Positions 1 to 6,897 of a stretch of DNA of 10,597 bases are shown here, one piece after another. The first letter of the stretch is position 1, and each line of letters begins with the position of its first letter. The DNA comes from Euperipatoides rowelli (taxonomy: Eukaryota > Onychophora > Udeonychophora > Euonychophora > Peripatopsidae), in the NCBI GenBank assembly GCA_003024985.2, contig PXIH01S0021855.1; one strand, given 5' to 3'. The position numbers and the translations under genes were made by a program. Below the pieces are notes generated by a model. The model ran no database searches. It saw nothing but the letters and a program-made list of their open reading frames with translations, and had not been told where the DNA came from.

Positions 1-115
1 TTATCATAAGGGATATCTACCATTCCTTAAATTATTTTAAAAACTTGAATTATATCTCCCCTAAGCCTACGCCTTTCTAAAGAATATAACTTTAAAGTTC
101 TAAGTCTGTCCTCAT
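1..115 (-). pseudogene. CR1/jockey-like non-LTR reverse transcriptase fragment, thumb region
   Basis: Read on the minus strand, this stretch begins with a frame containing YEDRLRTL, then LERRRLRGD and VFKI. This is the conserved run just after the palm domain in CR1/jockey-type reverse transcriptases, where the family has Y-E-x-R-L, an E-x-R-R-x-R-G-D block and a hydrophobic F-K-I segment. An in-frame TAA at 29-27 follows VFKI, after which the frame continues with GMVDIPYD, again family-like, so the stop is decay rather than the true end. The fragment runs off the left edge of the window. Its upstream side is cut at 115/116, where it is fused to the body of a copia-type LTR. Functionally it is dead. 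Whether it belongs to the same original copy as the pieces at 3579-3780 and 4399-4720 cannot be settled here. Confidence 0.7.
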
Positions 116-379
116 ACTCATTTATAACAGATTTATGCCCTGTTGTCATATATTATAATTATATTAATATAAATCAATCTATTAAGTTATTTATTAGTAT
201 TGCTTTAATCATTTGATAGATAAATTTATTATACTAACATATTTTGATAACAAACGTTAATCAGTTTACCTTGGAACATTGAACTCAATTTCATGACATC
301 ATTGATTTTTGCATATCATGTGATAACTTGACCATTGCATCATGGGCTAGCATCATTTTTTGGCATCGGTACTGCTGTA

Positions 380-388
380 GCCATCTTG
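380..388 (+). promoter_or_regulatory. YY1/Pho-like site in the copia LTR
   Basis: The nonamer gccatcttg fits the animal YY1 (fly Pleiohomeotic) binding consensus. It lies about 18 bp upstream of the TATA-like box and is unchanged in the 3' LTR at 3390-3398. The position suggests a promoter-proximal element, but binding is only inferred from the motif. Confidence 0.3.
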
Positions 389-405
389 GCTGTAATATGT
401 GTTTT

Positions 406-422
406 TATATAATCAAAATAAA
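406..422 (+). promoter_or_regulatory. TATA-like box and AATAAA signal of the LTR
   Basis: TATATAA at 406-412 is followed closely by AATAAA at 417-422. They are plausible core promoter and poly(A) signals of the LTR. In the 3' LTR the TATA-like box carries a base change (tatgtaa, 3416-3422), while AATAAA is kept at 3427-3432. No transcription start can be mapped from sequence alone. Confidence 0.4.
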
Positions 423-507
423 TCAACTTTAGTAAGCTAAGTAAGTAGTAATAGTTGTTAAATTAATTAGTTAAGAATAGTTGTTATTAGTTTATATAAC
501 CTAACAA

Positions 508-521
508 GGTTATGGGCCCAG
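508..521 (+). other. Primer binding site of copia type (initiator Met tRNA internal segment)
   Basis: The segment ggttatgggcccag begins two bases after the LTR terminus. It matches, as I recall it, the primer binding site of Drosophila copia, which pairs with an internal part of initiator methionine tRNA (a cleaved tRNA half) instead of the usual tRNA 3' end. Location and sequence support assigning the element to the copia-like branch of Ty1/copia. Confidence 0.75.
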
Positions 522-645
522 TTTCACCCTTAAAATAGGACTTTAGTTACGCGAATATTTTTATAAAGGACTATAATGTTAACGTGTGACATTATTACCG
601 GATAACTATTTGAAATATTTAAAACTGCTTTAAACTACCAAGTAA

Positions 646-2013
646 ATGGATAACAAAATGATAAGTATACAGAAATTTGATGGCACAAATTTCTACTTGT
701 GGAAATTCAAGGTGGAACTTGTGCTCCAACGAGATAAATTATGGCGTACAGTCAATTAAGAGCCCCCATCACCAATTACAGATGAATGGACAGCACGTGA
801 TCAGGCAGCCAGGGCAACTATATGTCTGGCAATGGAGGATAAGTTCCTAATAAACGTACATACATGCACCATAGCTAAAAACACTTGGGAAACACTTAAA
901 GGAATATATGAACAACCAAGCTTATCAGGCAAACTACACCTGATGAGAAGACTATACGGCACACGATATGAACACTACTCAAATATGAGAAACTTTGTAA
1001 AGTCCGTACTTGAAATAGTAGGACAACTAAGAAATGTTGGCGAAATTAATAAAGACCAAAACATTATAGCAATACTATTGTTCGGATTACCAATAGAATA
1101 TAACAACTTAATCACAGCAATCGAGTCAAAGGATCAAGATGACCTATCGCTCGACTACGTAAAAATTAAGTTATTCGAAGAAGCAACCAGAAGAGAAAAA
1201 GAAATAATGGTTAACTCAATTGAATCATTGACAATGCCCTCTTTGAGAACCAACACAACCCAGTCAAAATATATTACATGCTATGGATGCGGTCAACAAG
1301 GACACACAAAAAGAGAATGCCCAAGAGAAACCAATAGACCTGATAGCACTAGATGGAGAGGTAACTACACCGAAAGAAGACCATATCAACTAGATAGAAG
1401 ACATAATATTATGATATCCACTCAACCCGAAAATTTAAATGACCCGGATCCAGATTCAACACCATATGTTGAAGACACTATCACCAAAGACCCCATATCT
1501 TGCTACCATTGTGGTTCCAATAACGATCAAATTTACATCGCTCTATCAGGTACAATATCTAAAAACTTGGATTACTCTGGATGGATCCTGGATTCTGGCG
1601 CAAGTGCACATATGACACCAAATAAAAACTTTTTTCAAGAAATGACTTATCTAAAAAACAAACTACCTGTAAAATTGGCCAACGGAAATATAGTATATGC
1701 AGAAGGAAAAGGAAACGGAATGCTTAGCTTAAATAATGAAATCAGATGTAACGACATTGTTCAAATTAAAGATATATTATTTGTACCATCATTACTATTC
1801 CAACTATTGTCAATTAAACAATTATGCGAAAGGGGGCAAGATGTGAAATTCAGCAAAGATAACTGTAATATTTATAACAATGATAACAAATTGATAGCAT
1901 CCGCCAAATTATTCGGAGGTGTTTTTAAGCTGCAAGAAAACACACAAATGGCAAACCCTTGTATTCACCAATGGCACAATTGTTTGGGTCATAAATCTCA
2001 CAAAATAATCTAA
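646..2013 (+). pseudogene. gag-pol: Copia gag-protease with start of integrase; one internal stop
   Basis: The frame opens at ATG 646, giving MDNKMISIQKFDGTNF, a typical copia-type Gag start with a K-F-D-G-x-N-F/Y-x-x-W-K pattern. A TAA at 757-759 interrupts it, and the same frame then stays open from 760 to 2013. The first Met after the stop is at 832, but the upstream Gag residues show the true start is 646. In order the frame contains a Gag helical region (to about 1220), a CCHC zinc knuckle (1279-1320, C-x2-C-x4-H-x4-C) for RNA binding, a basic linker, an isolated second C-x2-C at 1501 without the H and C partners, the aspartic protease active site WILDSGASAHMT (D-S-G at 1591-1599), and the start of the integrase zinc-binding region (WHNCLGH near 1972). 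It ends at TAA 2011-2013, overlapping the next frame as TAATG. Confidence 0.88.
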
Positions 2014-2770
2014 TGCGCCATCAGGGATTAGTCAATAAGATGAATATCAACTCCTGTAACCACTCCAACTTTTGTAGATTGTGTAATCTAGGAAAGATGC
2101 AACAGAAACCTTTTAAAACATCCACTCAAATAATAACCAAACCATTCTACACAATCATAGCTGACCTATGTGGACCCCTTCAGGTACCCAGTATGGAGGG
2201 AAATAATTACGTTCTCACTCTGACAGACAAATTTTCCAGATTTATCCACGCAGAACTATTAAAATATAAATCCCAAGCTACGAACCAGATTCAAAATTAC
2301 ATTGAACATGGTCATAACCTATATTTAGTATTATCCCATCATTTTCCGCACTGACGGCGGTGGTGAATTTGTAAATCACCAAATTGATAGTTATTTTGAC
2401 ACCCATAGTATCACTCATCAAGTTGTGGTACCATACGTTCCTCAACAAAATAGAAATGCGGAAAGGGTAAATGCCACTCTTGTGAGCATGTGTAGATGTA
2501 TGCTCAAACAACACAATTTACCCTCAAATTATGGGGAGAGGCTGTGTCTATGGCTGCATACATTATCAACCGTACCATCCATTCTGGTACAGGAAAGACT
2601 CTATATGAACTATGGAATAACAAAATTCCCAACCTTTCCAACATGAAGGCATTTGGCTGTAGAGCCTACGGATTCAAACCTAAGATTCTCAGGAGAAAAC
2701 TTGATGATACATCTATGGAAGGTATTTATGTAGGCCCTGGGATCAACGTAAAAGGCCACAGACTATGGAT
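2013..2770 (+). pseudogene. pol: Copia integrase, frameshifted, DD35E residues still visible
   Basis: The integrase continues in three successive frames. From 2013 the first frame supplies the C-x2-C of the zinc-binding domain (FCRLC) and the first catalytic aspartate in ADLCGP (codon 2163-2165). A shift between about 2300 and 2345 leads to the frame with TDGGGEF, second aspartate at 2353-2355, and NAERVN, catalytic glutamate at 2461-2463. The spacing is 35 residues, as in retroviral-type integrases. A further shift near 2530 leads to GEAVSMAAYIINRT, then AFGCRAYGF, KLDDTSMEGIYVGP and KGHRLWIPG, the conserved end of the copia integrase core and its C-terminal segment. The three catalytic residues survive but lie in different frames, so no intact enzyme can be made by standard translation. 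Strand transfer of element cDNA into the host genome would have been the role. Confidence 0.88.
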
Positions 2771-2977
2771 ACCTGGGACAAATTCAGTAATTACCTCAGC
2801 GAAGGTCCATATACCTATGATGATACACTTAAATACAACACACAATATCAGGATCCAGCTATTTACGTAAATGTCCCATGCTTAGATCATAATAATGATA
2901 TAACCCCTAAGGACACTAACTTGCGTAGATCCTTAAGAGAAACTAAGGGGATACCACCCATAAAACTTACCTATTAA
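2771..2977 (+). pseudogene. Copia pol linker after integrase, ends where RT should start
   Basis: A shift near 2800 moves the frame to one that reads through NNDITPKDTNLRRSLRETKG to IPPIKLTY and a TAA at 2975-2977. A basic R-R-S-x-R motif followed by K-G-x-P-P and a tyrosine is typical of the linker joining copia integrase to reverse transcriptase. Instead of RT, the next 76 bp lead straight to the polypurine tract and 3' LTR. I see no RT motifs (such as Y-V-D-D) in any frame here. The simplest reading is an internal deletion that removed RT and RNase H. Confidence 0.7.
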
Positions 2978-3045
2978 TTTATTATGATACCCACCCATGT
3001 TCAGGTGAAGATTTGATTGCTATACTGTCATCTCTGATTCATATT

Positions 3046-3052
3046 GGGGGGG
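3046..3052 (+). other. Polypurine tract of copia element
   Basis: A run of seven G (3046-3052) sits one base before the TGTTAAAT start of the 3' LTR. This is the expected position for the plus-strand primer of reverse transcription. It also fixes the LTR 5' boundary at 3054. Confidence 0.75.
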
Positions 3053-3053
3053 C

Positions 3054-3513
3054 TGTTAAATGGCAATATGAAACAGGAGTCTATTCTTTATTTGATAATA
3101 TGCCAATACTTGCTTCCTTACTCATTTATAACAGATTTATGCCCTGTTGTCATATATTATAATTATATTAATATAATCAATCTATTAATTTATTTATTAG
3201 TATTTATTGCTTTAATCATTTGATAGATAAATTTATTATACTAACATATTTTGATAACCTTAAACGTTAATCAGTTTACCTTGGAACATTGAACTCAATT
3301 TCATGACATCATTGATTTTTGCATATCATGTGATAACTTGACCATTGCATCATAGGCTAGCATCACTTTTTGGCATCAGTACTGCTGTAGCCATCTTGGC
3401 TGTAATATGTGTTTTTATGTAATCGAAATAAATCAACTTTAGTAAGCTAAGTAAGTCGTAATAGTTGTTAAATTAATTAGTTAAGAATAGTTATTAGTTT
3501 ATATAACCTATCA
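3054..3513 (+). repeat. 3' LTR of copia element, complete (460 bp)
   Basis: It starts TGTTAAATGG after the polypurine tract and ends cctatca, giving TG...CA termini. Positions 3120-3513 align with the truncated 5' LTR. Positions 3054-3119 have no counterpart in the window. The base just inside the right end differs between copies (aaca versus atca). It carries the same YY1-like site (3390-3398) and AATAAA (3427-3432) as the 5' copy. Confidence 0.92.
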
Positions 3514-3578
3514 ACCTTTAAATATTGATTAAGATATGATTTAACACTTCAGCTTCATATATTTATTTTAAATGAGTC

Positions 3579-3780
3579 TTATTCAACATTATATTTCAAA
3601 TAGGTATCAAAGGCTCTTTTAAATCCATTACTGGTGTTACCATCAAGTATATTACTGAGCAATGTATTCCAACTAGAAGCAACCCTAATGGCTTGCATAA
3701 AAAGTTTATACAAGGCTTTTTTAAATCAAGTTTTTCAATTTTAATCTTTTTTAAGCCACATTTATCAGGTTACATGAAAT
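3579..3780 (-). pseudogene. CR1/jockey-like RT C-terminal end
   Basis: On the minus strand one frame reads KCGLKKIKIEKLDLKK. After a shift near 3710 the other reads FMQAIRVASSWNTLL, then GFKRAFDTYLKYNVE and a TAA at 3581-3579. This follows the family's C-terminal pattern: a basic segment, an F-F-x-x-R-V/I-x-x-x-W-N-x-L block, then F-K-x-x-x-D-x-Y/W-L close to the stop. So this is the genuine C-terminus of a non-LTR RT, broken by one frameshift. The roughly 65 bp between its stop and the copia LTR end at 3513 would be 3' UTR. Upstream on the minus strand it meets the inverted-repeat segment at 3810. Confidence 0.68.
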
Positions 3781-3809
3781 ACAAATAAATAATTGTCAAG
3801 AAAAACAAA

Positions 3810-4398
3810 AGAGCAGGTTTCTTCATTACAATCAAGCTCTAAAAGCAAGCACACAATAACACTTTTTTAATCCTTCAATCAGTTATAAAATCAGGGTGAA
3901 ATACTTTCATTCAAGATGAAAGTTACTATTAAAATAATGCTATTGTCAATTTTTCTTTCTTTCATTTTAAATAATTTTATTTATTTAAAATATTTTTTAG
4001 TAAAAATCAACTTTATCTTAACAATTTTAGAATTAGGCCTATCTATAATTATTAGAAAGTTTGTTTTAACATTTTTCTTAGTAAGGAGTAAAAGGGAAAA
4101 AAACACTTTCATTTTAAAATGGTTTAAAAAAATAACAGCTGATTGTTTAAAACTTGTAGCGTCCTTAGGGATGTAATTAAACAATAAAAATGTGTTTTTA
4201 GTATTTATTTAACACAATATTTTGCGTTCACGCAAGGCTTGGTTCAAAATAAACAAATTGAGTAAAAAAATTTATAAAACAGGATCATAAAATAAAAGAT
4301 GTAGTTTTTAAAGTACTATGGCATTAAATTACCGCCCACCAAAAATCATGAAATGCCCACTGGTGGGCGCTACGGACCACGTTGAAGAACCCTGCTCT
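3810..4398. mobile_element. Candidate small hAT-like element inside CR1 RT
   Basis: An inverted repeat of 16 bp with one mismatch bounds this segment: agagcaggtttcttca at 3810-3825 and tgaagaaccctgctct at 4383-4398. Read inward from the right, the end is CAGGGTTCTTCAACGTGG, which resembles the CAGGG-type termini of many animal hAT elements. A GGTCC / gtgggc hairpin follows it, as in such ends. The interior is extremely AT-rich (one 60-bp stretch near 3961 has 5 G/C) and has no transposase. No matching 8-bp target duplication flanks either possible boundary (CAGG or AGAGCAGG), so the assignment is tentative. Flanking RT pieces on both sides fit an insertion or replacement within a non-LTR element. 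The open frames inside (for example 3916-4176 plus) look like chance in low-complexity DNA. Confidence 0.4.
4333..4369. repeat. Subterminal hairpin of the candidate hAT end
   Basis: cgcccacc (4333-4340) and ggtgggcg (4362-4369) form a perfect 8-bp stem with a 21-nt loop. The loop itself contains another gcccac copy. GC-rich palindromes next to the terminus are common in hAT ends of this type. Confidence 0.6.
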
Positions 4399-4720
4399 AA
4401 TGTGTATAGATTTTGAAGAATTAATTTTTAACTTATTAATACAAGACCATTCTCCGAATAGATCATGATCAGACTGAAACCTACAACAATCAATATTATT
4501 TTTTATCTCTAAACCACAAGTAGTATCATCACAAAATTGTAAAATATTAACATTATTAACGCAATTTGGCAAATCATTAACATATACATTATATAACATA
4601 GGACTCTTAACCCCACCCTGAACAGCACCAGAGTAAATTGGTAAAGAGTCAGAAACAATATCTTTATTATTAACATTAAGAGAATGAACTTACCTATATC
4701 TATCTGTCAGATACTATAAA
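4399..4720 (-). pseudogene. CR1/jockey-like reverse transcriptase palm fragment (FCDD)
   Basis: The minus strand reads, in one frame from about 4720, YLTDRYR, a stop, then HSLNVNNKDIVSD, GAVQGGVKSPMLYNVYVNDLP, NILQFCDDTTCG and INKLKINSSKS. This is the RT palm of CR1/jockey-type elements. It has the motif that normally reads G-V-P-Q-G-S-V-L-G-P followed by L-F-x-x-Y-I-N-D-L, the catalytic box (F/Y-A-D-D in the family, here FCDD at 4536-4525), and the L-K-I/L-N-x-x-K segment. The GVPQGS-like motif is eroded to GAVQGGVKSP, and a TAA lies between YLTDRYR and HSL. Frame and homology end at 4398, where the inverted-repeat segment begins. Upstream (plus side of 4720) the fingers region with its first catalytic aspartate is not found. 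Confidence 0.85.
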
Positions 4721-5290
4721 GTAGTAAAGCTTTGTCGGGCTGGTAATAGCCTATCTCATAGAGCTTCCCTCCTCCTTGTTAGCTCTATCCTATCTCGAGA
4801 AAGGCTATATAATTAGGTAAACTAAAACTGCATTCTAGCATGATATGTTCAGCTATTCTTATGAGTACCATCTCCGAGGCTGGCGCGGTAAAGCACTGGC
4901 ATGGAAGACTAAGCAAACATAATTACTGAGTACACCTACTAGAACGGGTGCCTTGTTTCTATAGGACATAATCCATAGTATCGGTACCTTTCATCATCTC
5001 TAATGTAGGCACTTATACTATTAGTATATGTACGATAGACACTGGACCTCTATTATAGCTAATAAAAATACTCATGCTGTAGCACGGGCTTGTAATATTA
5101 ACTATAATACCCTGACTTGGAAATACCTCTATTATCTCCACAACCTCGGCTTGGGTTGACTTAGGCACGACAAGGCATGTAAGATCCCAATGCATCCTGT
5201 TGGTACAGATCGGAGAGATATATTCCTGGGGAAGATTACCGGGTAAATATCAGGCCTCTAACACTAGCTTATATCTACACTTAAATGTAA

Positions 5291-5320
5291 ATACCCATAT
5301 TAGAAATTACTAATATGTAT
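5291..5320. repeat. Imperfect inverted repeat / hairpin
   Basis: atac-cc-atattag pairs with ctaatatgtat across a 6-nt loop (5304-5309), giving 11 pairs with a 2-nt bulge. No poly-U follows, so nothing supports a terminator. Its role is unknown. Confidence 0.5.
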
Positions 5321-5768
5321 CCACATGTAGGCTCTTTGCAGATACAGCTAACCCAAAGACATAATATTTACTGAAAGTGGGTCTGTTGTGCCAATTGATG
5401 GTTAATTCTCTTACGGGGGCTAAATAATCGGCACAACTAGACAAAATAATAGGTACCCTAATGAAACTCCAGCCCGAGCCGGCCGACTAGGGACTAAAGA
5501 GGTAAGAGGGGAACTAGCCCTTCATTATCCCTGGCCCTATAGAACGACACAGTTCGAACTCCTTGGTTACAGAAGCTTAGCTTCAGTTAGACATCAAAAA
5601 TCGTGTCCCATCTCTCGTTTTCTGGCTCTGCAAGAAGCTTTATATTAGGAGGTCGTCAGGGGCATCCAAAATGCTGTTTAATTTCCCCTGATAGGTTGCC
5701 ATCCCTTGTCATCTGCTATTATGTAAATTAAGGTGATGTCAGCCATGTAGAGGCTGAATCTTGACTAA

Positions 5769-5782
5769 GCTACCATAGCAAC
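5769..5782 (-). promoter_or_regulatory. X-box-like palindrome (RFX-type site)
   Basis: The minus strand reads GTTGCTATGGTAGC, matching 11 of 14 positions of the symmetrical RFX X-box GTTGCCATGGCAAC. It lies 23 bp upstream of the small ATG frame at 5746 on the same strand. Only the motif supports this; no promoter or gene has been shown. Confidence 0.25.
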
Positions 5783-5830
5783 GAAGAGATGAATGAAGTT
5801 GAAGGTGTAGCTTTGTTAAAATTAAATTAA

Positions 5831-6897
5831 ATGCATAATTAGTCCAAACATCATGAAATATTGCAATTTAGTGGAGAAAAGTTCCTTTTTCTTACTCATA
5901 ATTTATTCCATAATTTATTCTCAAGTAGGTTATTATATCTTGTCAGAGTGGCTATACTGCTGGCCATATTCAGGGAGGGCCAGTGTTTGGGGGGGGGGGG
6001 GGAGGGCATATAAAAAACATACAAAAAGAGTCAAATAAAAGATATTCAACTAAATAAAATACAATAAATAATACTGGTAACTTGCTGAAAAAATGAAAAG
6101 GTGATATAGGAATAAAATGAGGAGTTTTATTCTGTAATTGCTACTGATTAAGGTAGCAAATGACATAATTCCCTCCTCTAGATAAGTTGAGAAGTCAGGG
6201 GGAGGAGTCCACCAATTTCTTCAACAAGTTACTCTAACAATAAAACATATATTACCTTCTAGAAAGATTCAGGTTTCGTCCTTTTTTTTTGTTTGTTTGT
6301 ACATTTATGTCCCTCATTATTCTGAGCTATATTTACAATTCTCTTTTTTTTTTGTATTCACATATATTTATCACCGCTGTACCTTTTGAAGGGATGTTCC
6401 CTACAAAGATTGAAATATTGGCAATTTTATTTCTTTTGTATCAAAGAGGCTCGAAAAATAAAGGGCTCTCTTTGTCTTACTTCTTTATTCTTATTTACTC
6501 TATGTATCTCACTCTGACTCAAAAAATAAAGGGTCTCTCAAACTGGTTTGTAAAAGTGCAAAAATTTTTTTTTGAATGAGTGTAATAAAGTTTGTTTCTC
6601 TTCAGAGAAAGTATTGTTTCATTGCATTTTTGTCAGCAAAAAAACAAATTCCCAATGTTTTTATTAAACAATGACTAAAAACTTCTCTTTCTTTTTTGTA
6701 AGGAATGAGAAAAACCTCTCATTTTGAAGTTTACTAATATCACTTGGTAAACAATACTCCCTTTCCAATGCAATGTGTTTGGTAATGGAGTGCTGAATGA
6801 TATTTAGTGGTGTTTTATTTACCATTTTTCTGAGATTTTTTTTTTTTTATAAAATCAGCTCAATTTTTTTATTTTTTTTTAATTTATCAATTTACTG
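5831..6897. other. AT-rich non-coding stretch with homopolymer tracts
   Basis: No protein-like frame is seen. The open frames at 5853-6038 and 6289-6579 (plus) consist of F/L/I/S/Y-rich sequence expected from T-rich DNA. The stretch holds a 14-base G run (5989-6002), several T runs of 8-12 bases (near 6282, 6345, 6563, 6837 and 6865) and a GTTT microsatellite near 6290. It also holds a near-duplicate of about 21 bp (6450-6470 and 6518-6539, core aaaaataaaggg). Intron or intergenic spacer are both possible. Confidence 0.5.
5989..6002 (+). repeat. Poly-G tract
   Basis: Fourteen consecutive G are followed by AGGG. Such a run can form a G-quadruplex and is prone to length error in both polymerase copying and sequencing. 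Confidence 0.9.

Larger units (their letters stand above)
116..506 (+). repeat. 5' LTR of copia element, truncated at its 5' side
   Basis: This segment matches 3120-3513 almost base for base, starting at actcatttataacag and ending in cctaaca just before the primer binding site. The terminal CA fits the usual LTR 3' end. The first 66 bp of the repeat, as defined by the 3' copy beginning TGTTAAATGG, are missing. They are replaced by non-LTR retrotransposon sequence ending at 115. Differences from the 3' copy include a single-base indel near 177, a 4-bp indel near 201, a 3-bp indel near 254 and a 3-bp indel near 483, plus 8 substitutions. Confidence 0.92.
116..3513 (+). mobile_element. Ty1/copia LTR retrotransposon, degenerate, lacking RT and RNase H
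   Basis: The element consists of a truncated 5' LTR (116-506), primer binding site (508-521), a broken gag-protease-integrase frame (646-2977), a G-rich polypurine tract (3046-3052) and a full 3' LTR (3054-3513). The domain order gag, protease, integrase places it in Ty1/copia, where integrase precedes reverse transcriptase. The expected RT and RNase H, roughly 1.5-2 kb in the family, are absent: only 76 bp separate the end of the integrase-side frame from the 3' LTR. The 5' LTR lacks the first 66 bp present in the 3' LTR, so no target-site duplication can be checked on that side. Across the shared LTR region I count 8 substitutions and 4 small indels in about 390 bp. The copy is non-autonomous and probably fossil. 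Confidence 0.9.
4721..5830. other. Unidentified block of raised GC content, no convincing gene
   Basis: The block stands out against neighbours. The 60 bases at 5461-5520 contain 35 G/C, against 5 in the 60 bases at 3961-4020. It has a high density of CTAG and CTAT words. Stop codons occur in every frame at about chance frequency. The longest open stretch from a Met (5195-5013 minus, 60 codons) shows no motif I recognise. Visible local structures are a hairpin at 5291-5320, a 10-bp palindrome agttcgaact at 5551-5560 and a 13-bp palindromic HindIII-containing word at 5572-5584. A short minus-strand frame of 23 codons starts at ATG 5746-5744. I found no terminal repeats, tRNA, rRNA or known transposon domain. 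I considered a nuclear copy of mitochondrial DNA and could not match any mitochondrial protein or rRNA. Confidence 0.5.

Noticed and set aside
2278-2514. Minus-strand 78-codon frame
   Set aside because: Antisense to the copia integrase core with its D and E residues on the plus strand.
3514-3520. Target-site duplication of the copia element
   Set aside because: The 5' LTR outer end is missing, so no left copy exists to compare.
3916-4176. Plus-strand 86-codon frame rich in F, I, L and K
   Set aside because: It lies in DNA with under 15% G/C, a minus-strand frame overlaps it, and no motif is visible. The apparent membrane segments follow from base composition.
3806-4402. 8-bp target duplication around the candidate hAT element at 3810-4398
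   Set aside because: caaaagag on the left and ctctaatg on the right do not match in direct orientation; their inverted similarity only extends the terminal repeat.
5013-5195. Minus-strand 60-codon frame (begins MHWDLTCLVVP)
   Set aside because: It sits in a block where stops occur at chance rate in all frames; no known family recognised.
4721-5830. Nuclear copy of mitochondrial DNA
   Set aside because: Some stretches looked mitochondrial in word use, but no cytochrome, ND or rRNA landmark could be matched in any frame with either code.
6289-6579. Plus-strand 96-codon frame resembling a multi-pass membrane protein
   Set aside because: Hydrophobicity arises from T-rich sequence with homopolymers and a short direct repeat; there is no homologous motif.
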